Shown in pieces: positions 50,823 to 60,312 of a stretch of DNA of 64,000 nt (its first letter is position 1; each line of letters starts with the position of its first letter). Source of the DNA: Linderina pennispora (taxonomy: Eukaryota > Kickxellomycota > Kickxellomycetes > Kickxellales > Kickxellaceae); NCBI RefSeq assembly GCF_002104995.1, contig NW_024468255.1, forward strand, positions 124,001 through 188,000. The letters are read 5' to 3'. The position numbers and the translations under genes are program-made. The notes beneath the pieces were generated by a model. The model was not told the origin of the DNA, searched no databases, and saw nothing but the letters and a program-made list of their open reading frames with translations.

Positions 50823-51647
50823 CATGTCTGTCAATATATATACGGCAATAGTCTATTCCTATCAGCACAAAATTGTGCAATAGGAGGATCTGTACAGCGT
50901 GTTAGCTAGGTCAAATCAGTTGGCTTATCACAGTTTGGATATTAAAATCAGAAACCAAATCATCAATGAACATCTGCAATATTGAAAACGGGGCGTGCTC
51001 GCTGAATGTGTCCAATACTGGGCAAAGAACACATATCATTGGCTACTAATCAACTTTTAACAGCGGACATTTGGCGGTGTAGTTCTACCCTTGTAGACTG
51101 TTGCTCCGTGCGGAGGCAATCTTGCTGAACCAGCATGAGCGACAAACAGTATATTCTTCTGCTTCCAAAAATAACGTAGAACCTATATAGAAAGCACAAC
51201 AGAAATGCCGCCCATGACCGCTACCCAAGATGCTGCATATTCCTTGCTCAATTTCTGCATCCACAGAAGGTGCCGATCTAAAAATAGCTTACATGCTATA
51301 TAGATGGTGAGGATAATCCCATGCAGCCGTACATAAGCAGCGGCCTAGCTTAGCTAAACTAACGAAACCGGATTCTAAAAATAAAGAAACTACAGGACAA
51401 AAATAGAATGTGCAGTTTCCTGGAACTGTTCTTTCGCGGTGTTGGATGCACGACGTCGATGTGCTTTTTGCAAGCACAGACGTAAGTGACAGATAGTCCA
51501 ATGTGTTTGTCTGGTTGATGTGTGACGGGGGATTACTGATCATGTATAAAAGGAGTAGAAAAAACCTGCTGTGCCAACTAAAACTCAACAGCAACAAACC
51601 AAAAGCACTTTTCTCAATAACCTTTTTCTCAACAAAACACATCAGCC
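50823..51647 (+). promoter_or_regulatory. Promoter region of SH3-CHAP gene 3 (A')
   Basis: About 825 bp. Holds CTAAAAATAG at 51278-51287 and CTAAAAATAA at 51375-51384 (370 and 273 bp before the ATG). A one-mismatch CCAAAAATAA is at 51165-51174. TATAAAA at 51545-51551 is 103 bp before the ATG. No gene seen. Confidence 0.6.
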
Positions 51648-52385
51648 ATGAAGTTCACTGCGCTTGCGACCCTCTTCCTCGCTACTATTTCTCCGCTAGC
51701 GAGCGCCTATCCTGTCCAGAAGGCTGATACCGTCAACTGCCGCTCCAGCCCCAGCACCTCGGGCAAGGTGGTCAAGACCTACAAGAAGGATGCTGACGTA
51801 AAGATCACCTGCCAGGTCTCGGGACAGAACATCCAGGGCAACTCGCTGTGGGACAAGACCCAGGATGGCTGCTATGTTGCTGACTACTACATCAAGACTG
51901 GCAAGAACGGCTATGTTGCCAAGCAGTGCAGCGGCGGTGGTTCATCTGGTGGTGGCGGCAGCAGCGGCGGTGGCAGCTCTGGGTCGGCTGGACCTATGAC
52001 CAACGACTACCCGTACAAGAGCAACTGCGGTCCTGTCGATAAGTGGAACTACTTCAAGTGCCAGTGCACATCGTTTGCTGCCTGGCGCATCAACTCGCGC
52101 CTGGGAATCAACTTCCACAACCGCTACAAGGGCAAGGCATGGGGAAATGCCAACCAGTGGGACGATGCAGCGCGTGCCTCGGGTGTCAAGGTCGACGGTA
52201 CTCCGACTCCTGGTTCCATTGCGCAGACCAACCAGGGCGGCGGCGGCTTTGGGCATGTTGCTTGGGTCGCTAAGGTGTCGGGCAACAATGTTGTGATTGA
52301 GGAGTACAACTACCGTGTCCGCAGGGGCTACGGGACGCGTACTGTTCCCAAGAGTGCCTTCAACTATATCCACCTCAAGAACTAA
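51648..52385 (+). CDS. Secreted SH3-CHAP peptidoglycan hydrolase 3 (type A')
   Basis: 245 residues. Signal peptide 1-20 (ends ASA|Y), SH3-like module about 21-94 with VNCRSSPSTS and DKTQDGCYVADYYIKTG, and a Gly/Ser linker about 95-114. CHAP spans 118-245: catalytic C140 in CQCTSFAAW, WGNANQW, PTPGSIAQTN, H203 in FGHVAWVAK and E219/N221 in IEEYNY. Type A like gene 1; the two also share 3'-flank sequence. Note TSFAAW where the others have TSFVAW. Extracellular peptidoglycan amidase or endopeptidase is inferred from the family. Confidence 0.93.
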   Translation: MKFTALATLFLATISPLASAYPVQKADTVNCRSSPSTSGKVVKTYKKDADVKITCQVSGQNIQGNSLWDKTQDGCYVADYYIKTGKNGYVAKQCSGGGSSGGGGSSGGGSSGSAGPMTNDYPYKSNCGPVDKWNYFKCQCTSFAAWRINSRLGINFHNRYKGKAWGNANQWDDAARASGVKVDGTPTPGSIAQTNQGGGGFGHVAWVAKVSGNNVVIEEYNYRVRRGYGTRTVPKSAFNYIHLKN

Positions 52386-52570
52386 AATTTCCTTATATTT
52401 CTCTTTCTGTAAGATATTTTACAATCACAGCCCATTTCACACTAGTTCTTGTCAGCATCAAGTCCTGCGCTATTTTCTGGAAGGACATGCAGCTGCCGTT
52501 AAAACACCAGTGCCTTTACCAAATGTTCAGAAGCAGAATTTTGTTTTATTTTGAATTCCGCCAGGTCGCA
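52386..52570. other. 3' region of CHAP gene 3 with conserved TCTGTAAGATA element
   Basis: TTTCTGTAAGATATTTTACAATC at about 52405, matching the flank of CHAP gene 1. Confidence 0.45.
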
Positions 52571-52836
52571 TGCGGACTGTCTTGCAGAACTGCTGTGCAT
52601 GAGAAACCACGAATCCCATTTTCTCCAATAGAAAAGTGATGATGCAGCATTGATATGCACAACAAGTGTGCCGCTCATGTCCGCTTACAAAGCAGCCACA
52701 TATCTCTAGTCCGCACACCTCCCCCTTTTTCTTCATGATATGGCAGTCTAAAAATAAACAGCACCCGCGTTTCCATATATCAAAACCGCAGATCGTATGC
52801 ACTTGTACATTAGCTGAAGTCTAGAAAAGTTCAAAG
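52571..52836 (+). repeat. Duplicated promoter block of type-B CHAP genes (copy 2)
   Basis: Matches 49529-49790. Holds CTAAAAATAA at 52748-52757. Confidence 0.8.
52748..52757 (+). promoter_or_regulatory. MEF2/Rlm1-type element, CHAP gene 4
   Basis: CTAAAAATAA, 340 bp upstream of the ATG. A near match CTAAAAATAC is at 52842-52851. Confidence 0.6.
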
Positions 52837-52992
52837 ACTATCTAAAAATACAATTCCACCAAGACAACAACAAATTATTTCTATTTCACAGTGAGATCCT
52901 GGGACCACTTAGCGACTGGTTAGAGCAGGTCTCTGTCCCAAAGCAACATGCATGATGCGGTGGACTTGTCAACATACGTGTGAACAAACATG

Positions 52993-52999
52993 TATAAAA
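52993..52999 (+). promoter_or_regulatory. TATA box of CHAP gene 4
   Basis: TATAAAA, about 95 bp before the ATG. Confidence 0.7.
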
Positions 53000-53087
53000 G
53001 GAGCAGGAAAAGGGCTGCCCATCAGCCAAATACTCAGTAACAAGAAACATCCCACTTCCTCTCGTCACCAAAAAATTTCCTTCAGCC

Positions 53088-53801
53088 ATGAAGCTCACGG
53101 CAATCGCAACACTCTTCCTCGCCACCATCTCTCCGCTGGCGGGCGCCTACCCCATCTATAAGGCTGATACTGTCAACTGCCGCTCCAGCCCCAGCACCTC
53201 GGGCAAGGTGGTCAAGACCTACAAGAAGGGCGATGACATCAAGCTCACCTGCCAGATCTCCGGCGAGACCATCAAGGGCAACTCGCTGTGGGGCAAGACC
53301 TCGGACGGCTGCTACGTCGCTGACTACTACATCAAGACTGGGTCCTCCGGGTACGTTGCTGGACGGTGCAGCGAGGGTGGCTCATCTGGTGGCGGCTCCA
53401 CTGGCGGCAGCAGTACCGGCATGAAGGATGATTATCCTTACAAGGACAACTGCGGTCCTGTTGACAAGTGGAACTACTTCAAGTGCCAGTGCACGTCGTT
53501 TGTTGCCTGGCGCATCAACTCACGTCTGGGCATCAACTTCCACAACCGCTACAAGAGCAAGGCGTGGGGTAACGCGAAGGAGTGGGATGAGGCGGCGCGC
53601 GCATCAGGCGTCAGGGTCGACGGTACCCCGAAAGTGGGTGCGGTTGCGCAGACCAATGCCGGGCCATTCGGCCATGTTGCTTGGGTGGCCAAGGTCTCAG
53701 GCAACAATGTTGTGGTTGAGGAGTACAACAAGGGTGGAACTGAGCGCTACGGCACCCGCACTGTCCCCAAGAACTCATTCAACTATATCCACCTCAACTA
53801 A
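53088..53801 (+). CDS. Secreted SH3-CHAP peptidoglycan hydrolase 4 (type B')
   Basis: 237 residues. Signal peptide ends AGA|Y. SH3-like module with VNCRSSPSTS and GKTSDGCYVADYYIKTG (Gly replaces Asp of the DKTQDG seen in genes 1-3), then a short Gly/Ser/Thr linker. CHAP has Cys in CQCTSFVAW, PKVGAVAQTNAG, His in FGHVAWVAK and EEYNKGGTE. Type B like gene 2, with a shared promoter block. Its SH3-coding half is almost the same as that of gene 5 at 62152, while its CHAP half belongs to type B. Intact catalytic Cys-His. The urease gene converges on it 175 bp downstream. Confidence 0.93.
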   Translation: MKLTAIATLFLATISPLAGAYPIYKADTVNCRSSPSTSGKVVKTYKKGDDIKLTCQISGETIKGNSLWGKTSDGCYVADYYIKTGSSGYVAGRCSEGGSSGGGSTGGSSTGMKDDYPYKDNCGPVDKWNYFKCQCTSFVAWRINSRLGINFHNRYKSKAWGNAKEWDEAARASGVRVDGTPKVGAVAQTNAGPFGHVAWVAKVSGNNVVVEEYNKGGTERYGTRTVPKNSFNYIHLN

Positions 53802-53975
53802 AATGTGTCTATGTTTCATTCGCTGGAAGATATATTGCTATCAATAAACATCGATATCATAAAGATGCATGCTTTTTTCTGTAGGTGCAAATGTTTGATT
53901 GTATTGCTATGTTGATAGTATACTTGTGTTTATAAGTTTATTGAAGTGTCTCTTTGGGTTAAGTACATGTGTTGC

Positions 53976-56660
53976 CTAGAAGAGCAAGTGCTTCTGAGTG
54001 AGTGGCAGCTCAGTGGCAGGCTCGCACGAGCATGATTCGCCATTCAGCTTGACTTCGTATGTCTCCGGGTCGACCGTGACGTTTGGCAGTGCGCAGTTGA
54101 GCTTCAGATCCTTCTTACCAATGAAGCGGCATTTCTTGACTGGTACCAGGCGCTTAGTGACCTTGTAAGTTTTCGCCATTGCGCCGTAATCCTCATCGAG
54201 ACTGGCCTGTGACACAAATGCGATCGAGTTATTACGCACACCTCCAGGAAGAGCTCCAAACATTGGCCGCATATACATAGGCTGAACGGTTGGGATCGAG
54301 GCGTTCGGGTCACCCATCTGGGCATATACCGGCATTCCTCCCTTGATCACAACGGAGGGTCGGATGCCGAATTCCTGTGGTGACCACATTACCAAATCTG
54401 CAAGCTTGCCTACTTCTATCGAGCCGATAACGTGCGACAATCCGTGGGCAATGGCCGGGTTAATCGTGTACTTTGCAATATAGCGGCGAATGCGGAAGTT
54501 GTCGGCGCGATCGTAGATTGAGGCACGCGGGATTCCAAGTTCATCGCTATTCTCAGGGACAGGCAGATGTCCGCGCTGGCGCTTCATCTTGTCAGCAGTA
54601 CGCCAAGTGCGACCAACAACCTCGCCGATACGGCCCATGGCCTGCGAGTCAGACGACATAACCGAGATGGCGCCCAGGTCGTGCATCACGTCCTCGGCAG
54701 CAATAGTCTCGCCACGAATGCGGCTCTCGGCGAAGGCGACGTCCTCAGCAATACGCTTGTCCAGATGGTGGCAAACCATGAGCATGTCAAGGTGCTCATC
54801 ACAAGTGTTGGCAGTGTACGGTCTGGTTGGGTTGGTCGATGACGGGATGACTGACGGATGGCCGCACACAGCCAGAATGTCAGGTGCGTGTCCGCCCCCA
54901 GCACCCTCGGTGTGGTACGCGTGGATAGTGCGGTCGCCAATAGCAGCAATGGTGTGCTCGACAAATCCAGACTCATTCAATGTGTCGGTGTGGATAGTCG
55001 TCTGAACGTCCATCTCGTCGCACACAGTGAGACATGTGTCAATGACAGCTGGTGTGGCTCCCCAGTCCTCGTGGATCTTCAAACCGACTGCGCCAGCACG
55101 GATCTGCTCGCGCAGTGGTTCTTTTTCCGAGCAATTGCCCTTCCCAGTAAATCCAATGTTCATAGGCAATGTATCAGTGGTTTCGAGCATGGTGCGGATG
55201 TGGTAGGCGCCTGGTGTGCATGTGGTCGCGTTGGTGCCGGTGTTGGGGCCAGTGCCACCGCCGATGAGCGTGCAGATACCGGATGCTAGGGCTTCGTCAA
55301 TAAGCTGCGGGCAAATAAAGTGGACATGCGTATCAATAGCAGCAGCGGTAACAATCTTGCCTTCGCCAGCCATGGCCTCAGTCGATGTACCTACGTACAT
55401 CCCAGGTGTAACGCCGTCCATGACGTCTGGGTTTCCGGCCTTACCGATGCCGACAATCATACCGCCTTTGATTCCGATATCAGCCTTATAGACACCAGTA
55501 TAGTCGATGATGACAGCGTTGGTGATTACCAGGTCAAGGCATTGGCGGCGCAGCAAAGGGGTAGTCTGGCCCATTCCGTCGCGCAGCGTCTTGCCACCAC
55601 CAAATTTGCACTCGTCGCCGTAAACCGTTGCGTCCCACTCAATCTCGGCCCACAGGCAGGTGTCTCCTAGCCTAACGCGATCTCCGATTGTCGGCCCGTA
55701 TGTCATAGCATACGTTGCACGGTCCATGGTACGCGGGCGTGGAACACGCTGGGTAACCGCCAGCGCCTGCGGCAGATGCATAACACCCAGGTCCTTCATC
55801 CCGGCGAGAATATGAGCAATACGTGTGCGGTCGACCTTGCCGGGAGCAAAGTTGTTGCCGCCATTAACAATCTTGTTGCCAGCGATATCGACCAGGGTGA
55901 CAATTCGGGTGTCTCCGGGCTCGAAGCGCACGGCGGTTCCGGCGGGAATATCCAGGCGACGGCCGTAGGCGATCTCGCGGTCCATCTCGAGCGTGGGGTT
56001 GGCTTCGGCGAAGTGGTAATGGGAGCCGATTTGCACTGGACGATCTCCGTGGTTGGTGACTTGAAGTGCATAGCGTGTTCGGCCTTGGTTAATTTTTATT
56101 ACGCCTGGCGCGGGGATTATGTGGCCGACCGACGCCAAGTCGCTGGTGGGCTCATAGCCCTTGGCTATATCGTCGTTCCATGGGAACAGCTTTGTATTGA
56201 TTGTGGTGAGTTTCTCCAGCCGGGCAGTCTCAGCTGCAGCCGCCCACTCCGGGGGCTCGTCGTCGCTCGGGTTCTTGATATCTGCGAAGTTATCAGGGCC
56301 CTGGCCAATGTCGATACCAGCCCCGTAGAGTGCGAGCTGCAGGTCACCATCCAGTGTGCATACGGGGGTGTGGACGGTTACCAGGAACGTGCCATCGCGG
56401 AACGTCCCTTCGATCTGCACCTCATGCAGCATCTGCGGGACTGACGGCTGGACATGTCTGAAGCCGAGGATATTTTGTCCGATTGTCTGCAAATCGCTGA
56501 CAGAATGGGTACCGTCGCGGATGAGTTCCAGCAGGACGGTTGCCAGTAGTGCCGTGCATTCAGAGGCATTGAGTTTTACGCCACGCGCGAGGCGGCGCTG
56601 AGCAAGTAGCCCGGTCTGGTTTAACACAAGCTTGTCGAGCTCGCGTGGCAAGAGACGCAT
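53976..56660 (-). CDS. ure1: Urease (single-chain, nickel)
   Basis: 894 residues with gamma, beta and alpha parts fused in one chain, as in fungi and plants. The nickel site is complete: HVH at about 445-447, carbamylated Lys in GLKIHEDWG (about 528), His in TTIHTDT (about 557), His in [11 protein letters not shown] (about 583) and Asp in SSDSQA (about 671). The flap CHHLDKR holds the catalytic Cys/His (about 630-631). Urea is split to ammonia and carbamate in the cytosol; nickel-loading accessory proteins must be encoded elsewhere. It is longer than many fungal ureases (about 835-840), mainly because of a polar segment between the gamma and beta parts (about 125-170). No intron is seen. The C-terminus [10 protein letters not shown] matches the family's usual end. 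Confidence 0.97.
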   Translation of the reverse strand: MRLLPRELDKLVLNQTGLLAQRRLARGVKLNASECTALLATVLLELIRDGTHSVSDLQTIGQNILGFRHVQPSVPQMLHEVQIEGTFRDGTFLVTVHTPVCTLDGDLQLALYGAGIDIGQGPDNFADIKNPSDDEPPEWAAAAETARLEKLTTINTKLFPWNDDIAKGYEPTSDLASVGHIIPAPGVIKINQGRTRYALQVTNHGDRPVQIGSHYHFAEANPTLEMDREIAYGRRLDIPAGTAVRFEPGDTRIVTLVDIAGNKIVNGGNNFAPGKVDRTRIAHILAGMKDLGVMHLPQALAVTQRVPRPRTMDRATYAMTYGPTIGDRVRLGDTCLWAEIEWDATVYGDECKFGGGKTLRDGMGQTTPLLRRQCLDLVITNAVIIDYTGVYKADIGIKGGMIVGIGKAGNPDVMDGVTPGMYVGTSTEAMAGEGKIVTAAAIDTHVHFICPQLIDEALASGICTLIGGGTGPNTGTNATTCTPGAYHIRTMLETTDTLPMNIGFTGKGNCSEKEPLREQIRAGAVGLKIHEDWGATPAVIDTCLTVCDEMDVQTTIHTDTLNESGFVEHTIAAIGDRTIHAYHTEGAGGGHAPDILAVCGHPSVIPSSTNPTRPYTANTCDEHLDMLMVCHHLDKRIAEDVAFAESRIRGETIAAEDVMHDLGAISVMSSDSQAMGRIGEVVGRTWRTADKMKRQRGHLPVPENSDELGIPRASIYDRADNFRIRRYIAKYTINPAIAHGLSHVIGSIEVGKLADLVMWSPQEFGIRPSVVIKGGMPVYAQMGDPNASIPTVQPMYMRPMFGALPGGVRNNSIAFVSQASLDEDYGAMAKTYKVTKRLVPVKKCRFIGKKDLKLNCALPNVTVDPETYEVKLNGESCSCEPATELPLTQKHLLF

Positions 56661-57379
56661 GGTGTGTTTAGAAGCGGTGGAAAAGCGGTGTCGAGTGTCA
56701 GGGTGAGGAAGGAGAAAAGGGTGGTGGGGGTGATGAGGTGACTCGGGTCAGTTTGCGTGTGTGAAAAATAACTGAACGATCTCGAATGCCCAGTGCGGTG
56801 GCCACAATAACAGCTTATGTACAATGAGTGTGCTGGTTGGAAATACTGGCTGCTAGGAGGCGACAAGTAATAGGTAGGGTGCGCAGGAAATAATAGCGAT
56901 TCCCATAGCCTCAGTGCGCCGCCAAGTTCTTTATTTATGAAGGCAGCCCGCAAACAGACTCCACCGGAAGCGCACTGATGAAACACTCGGAAACTAAAGG
57001 AACTGGTGGCCGCGGAGCAAAAAGGATCATGCGTTACCTCTCCCCTGATGAGGCACTTGAAGCCCAATGCACCGAGCGTTGCAGATCTTATCTCTGGTGA
57101 GCTGCAAAAAAGAGCAAGCTCACGAATAGCGGGGATTTTTCATAACAAACCGTGTTGCCGGAGAAAGTGCGACGTTTTATTTCTTTCTTTTCGGTGACGG
57201 AACTAGTGCTAGCACATGATTGCTGGATCCTGCCGTAGAGCGTCGTACCGTGGCTCTTATCAACAGCCATCACGGCTCATATATACGCTTATCGAGCGAT
57301 CTGTTTCATCACTTCAGTCCAAATCGGGGCTCTACACCCCGAACGACTCAACAGGCCTTTAAACTTCAATTGGTGTAAC
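56661..57379. other. Intergenic upstream of urease
   Basis: About 720 bp; urease promoter and 3' flank of the methyltransferase gene. No gene recognised. Confidence 0.5.
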
Positions 57380-58282
57380 CTAATGCTTGAGCCATGCTAC
57401 ATAAAGGGTGTGGTATCCGTCGGCGTGGTCGCTGACTGGAACACGATACAGAATAAAGCTCTCCAAGAGCCGTGCGACAAACTCCTGGTGCACAATGTCT
57501 GACCGCAGTTCTTGTCCGATGACAACAACGACAGGATGCTTGCTGTAGCTGCTGCTGTCGCTGCGGGCTCTGCGGCATGCATCGACAAGCGTGTCTGCAA
57601 GCAGGCTGGCGACAGTCTCATGGAACACGCAGTCGCTAACAACAATCATGTCAATACCTGCCTGCAGCACCCGGAGATCCGTTGGCGGATGTCCCCACAG
57701 GTACTCCGTTGCATACACAATCCCCTTGGCTCCGTCCCTCTTGATTTTGTCCCTGGTATGCAGTGTTGCGGACTGATGCATGCATAGCTCTACGTTTTTG
57801 TTTAGCAGCTTCATCATGCGAGGTTGGTCTGTGAGAATGACCTGGCGAGCGCCAAGGCGATGCAAAACTAGTCCAACAAGTCCACATCCCGATCCTAGCT
57901 CGAGGATATTTAGTTGGCTCAGGTCCCAGGATCCACCCGCCTGCTGGTCTACAAAGAACTGACCCATGATTACACTGCTGTCCCACAGGACGGCTCCCGT
58001 CTGTCCCAGCTCGCAGTTAATATTTGGGTTCTGCGCAATAGTGAGTGAAATAGTTGTTTTTCCACTCTGCAGCTCGATGTCCAGTTCGGATTTGGTAGCA
58101 TCGACAAGGTTGGGTCTGGTTTCCGCGCTCTTGCTATAGTAAACGCTGTACAGCTCGCACACCTCCTCCTCCGCATCTTCGACGGGCACGTACTCGCCAA
58201 TTCTGTGCTGGATTTGCTCGAAAAACGATAGTGCAGAAGGCAATGTCATGGGGGTTCGATTTAGGTGTAGGTGGGTATGCAT
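57380..58282 (-). CDS. METTL21-like (methyltransferase-16) protein methyltransferase
   Basis: 300 residues from the ATG at 58282; a longer frame starts at a TTG, and a shorter start at 58249 (MTLPSAL) is possible. The seven-strand SAM fold shows TGAVLWDSSVIMGQFF (the pre-motif G-x-x-x-W-x-S of this family), motif I LELGSGCGLVG, the acidic ILTDQ after strand 2, and the DMIVVSDCVFHE block in the place of the family's D-x-x-Y motif. Family members methylate lysines of elongation factors, chaperones or ribosomal proteins in the cytosol (yeast Efm/Rkm5, human METTL21). The specific target is not clear. An N-terminal extension of about 85 residues has no known domain. Confidence 0.82.
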   Translation of the reverse strand: MHTHLHLNRTPMTLPSALSFFEQIQHRIGEYVPVEDAEEEVCELYSVYYSKSAETRPNLVDATKSELDIELQSGKTTISLTIAQNPNINCELGQTGAVLWDSSVIMGQFFVDQQAGGSWDLSQLNILELGSGCGLVGLVLHRLGARQVILTDQPRMMKLLNKNVELCMHQSATLHTRDKIKRDGAKGIVYATEYLWGHPPTDLRVLQAGIDMIVVSDCVFHETVASLLADTLVDACRRARSDSSSYSKHPVVVVIGQELRSDIVHQEFVARLLESFILYRVPVSDHADGYHTLYVAWLKH

Positions 58283-58525
58283 TTCGAGGGGAGGGGGCAG
58301 AGTCAGATGGAAGGCTCTGAAACAGGACAATAGCAGTCGATCTATGGGTGCACTGCAATACAAATAAGGCAATTCTCACAGTAGCCGATCAGCATTTGCA
58401 CACAAGTGCTCGGCCTCGCACGATTTTGCCGCAAGCGGTCTTGGCTGAAACAAAAAGTAGCCGCTGCTAATACAAAGTAGCGAGGAGACGATGCACATTG
58501 TTTACAAGAAAAGGACTATCAGGTA

Positions 58526-59641
58526 CTACACAGGCGAATCATTGATCATGCTTTTGATTCCTGGCTTGGCAACAGCTGTGCGCTCGGAACACATGGTCGG
58601 CCTACGCTCACGGAACTCCCCAAGCTCGCACTTGTTCTTGCTATACCTCCCTCTAATGGCCATAACCAGGACATTGCGGTACGTGTCGAGTGCTGGGTTC
58701 ATGAGGTATACCAGAAAGTTCAGCGTGCCTTGCATCGATGGCATCAGCCAGCTCATGACGAAGAGCCAGTACGGTGGGAACGCCTTCAGATTTGCTGAAA
58801 CTAGCCACGTCTGGGTGATCACTGGTATAAGAGGGTAGCACGTGACTCGCAACGTCACCGAGCGAATATAATTCCTGCGCTTGTCGTCCATTTCGTGCAT
58901 TGTGGCCTCGTCCAGCCGATCAAGATCCTCTGGTCCGGAGTATATCTGTTTTGTCGACCTCCATATCCGCGACATCTTGAGATACGTGAAAATGGCAATA
59001 AAGAACAGGAAAATAATCCCAGCGAACATCCAAGCCCACTGTATGAGCCACAGATTGCGGAAGAATTCAGCTTCGGGCGAGGTGATGTGGAACATCTGTG
59101 CGCTCGGCACCCAGATAACCCTTGAGAACATGTACATGTATGGATGGGTTACCAAGTACCCGAAAGAGAAGCTGACCACCTCGTAGTATGGCTGCAGCTT
59201 TTTCGCCCACATAGACCTTCGCGTTAATACCGTGAGCAAGAGTTGAATACCCATGCAAGTAGACAGCATAACGAAGGACACCGATGCACCGGCCATCATC
59301 CAGAGCATGGCCCGCAGACGGATGTCAGACTGACGAGTCATGAATGAGTTGTTGAATGTGAAAACCTGGCATACCGAGTATATAGTGTCACAGGCTGCAA
59401 TCGATGTCGACAGACGCAGAGATGGGCGGGTCAAAAGGCTGCGGTTAAAGGTGACAAACACGATGGTGGCCAGTATGACTATACAGCTACATACAATAGA
59501 GCAGATATTAATGCCCTTGCATACGGGCGCCCAGTTTCCTAGCATTCCATGTAGCTGGTGTGGTGGAATAACAGTTTCTGCGGGGGCCTTCGAGTCTGCT
59601 CTGGATGGAATTGCTCGATATAAGGAAGTAATAGTGGCCAT
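58526..59641 (-). CDS. Fungal 7TM receptor, cAMP-receptor/Git3-like (paralogue of 7415-8614)
   Basis: 371 residues. Matches the receptor at 7415-8614 throughout: RPSLRLSTSIAACDTIYSV, FVMLSTCMGIQLLLTVL, SFGYLVTHPYMYM, the third loop with GPEDLDRLDEATMHEM, and the TM6-TM7 block YIRSVTLRVTCYPLIPVITQTW followed by QGTLNFLVYLMNPALD. The C-tail is short (about 40 residues) compared with about 85 in the paralogue, so desensitisation or effector contacts may differ. Same strand, 50 kb apart; they flank the lysozyme-bearing region. Ligand unknown. Confidence 0.8.
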   Translation of the reverse strand: MATITSLYRAIPSRADSKAPAETVIPPHQLHGMLGNWAPVCKGINICSIVCSCIVILATIVFVTFNRSLLTRPSLRLSTSIAACDTIYSVCQVFTFNNSFMTRQSDIRLRAMLWMMAGASVSFVMLSTCMGIQLLLTVLTRRSMWAKKLQPYYEVVSFSFGYLVTHPYMYMFSRVIWVPSAQMFHITSPEAEFFRNLWLIQWAWMFAGIIFLFFIAIFTYLKMSRIWRSTKQIYSGPEDLDRLDEATMHEMDDKRRNYIRSVTLRVTCYPLIPVITQTWLVSANLKAFPPYWLFVMSWLMPSMQGTLNFLVYLMNPALDTYRNVLVMAIRGRYSKNKCELGEFRERRPTMCSERTAVAKPGIKSMINDSPV

Positions 59642-60312
59642 TTTATAATGGAATCAGAAGGTGACAAGAAAAAGCAATGTCTTTTGCAAGGAAAAGGACA
59701 GAGTTGCAAGGTGCCCATACTGGTGTTTTATGTAAACCCAAAAAGGCGGCTAGAAAACAGCACTGTTCCGGTGACCTGATGTTTGTTCCTGCAGAACAAA
59801 CAAATGGCCTAGAGCAACCCGAAGGTTCACTACTGCGGAGACCGCACACTGCATAAATTAGTGGCGGCAGCTAGCATATTGCACCAGCAGCTTGTATGCA
59901 GAAAACAGGCAGGATATTTTAAAAGCCGAATATGCAACAGGAAAAGAAAGTTTATCGCCAGCAATTCCAGAACACGGGCTTTGAGGAGGGTCCAGACACA
60001 TTAGGAACTACTCTGCCACCGGCAATGGCCGTTCATTGCATCAAAAGGTTCAAGGACGCTGTTATGTAAGCTACGCAAAACCCACCAGTGACTGGCTCCA
60101 CGTTTGCAGGCAGGCGTGCATTCCTATTTCCTGCTCAGGGATAGTGGTGCACGCTACGATTTGCTGTGTACTCATGGTCTGGTGTGCTGGGACGAAGGCC
60201 ACTATTTACATAGCAAATGGTGTTTTCCAGGTTTGTGCCATGCATGGTAAGGGCGCTAGATTATATAGCATTTAACCATTATAACCGGAAGGAGAGAATG
60301 AATAAAGTCTGT
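59642..60312. other. Intergenic, no supported gene
   Basis: About 670 bp. Receptor promoter and lysozyme 3' flank; nothing else recognised. Confidence 0.45.
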
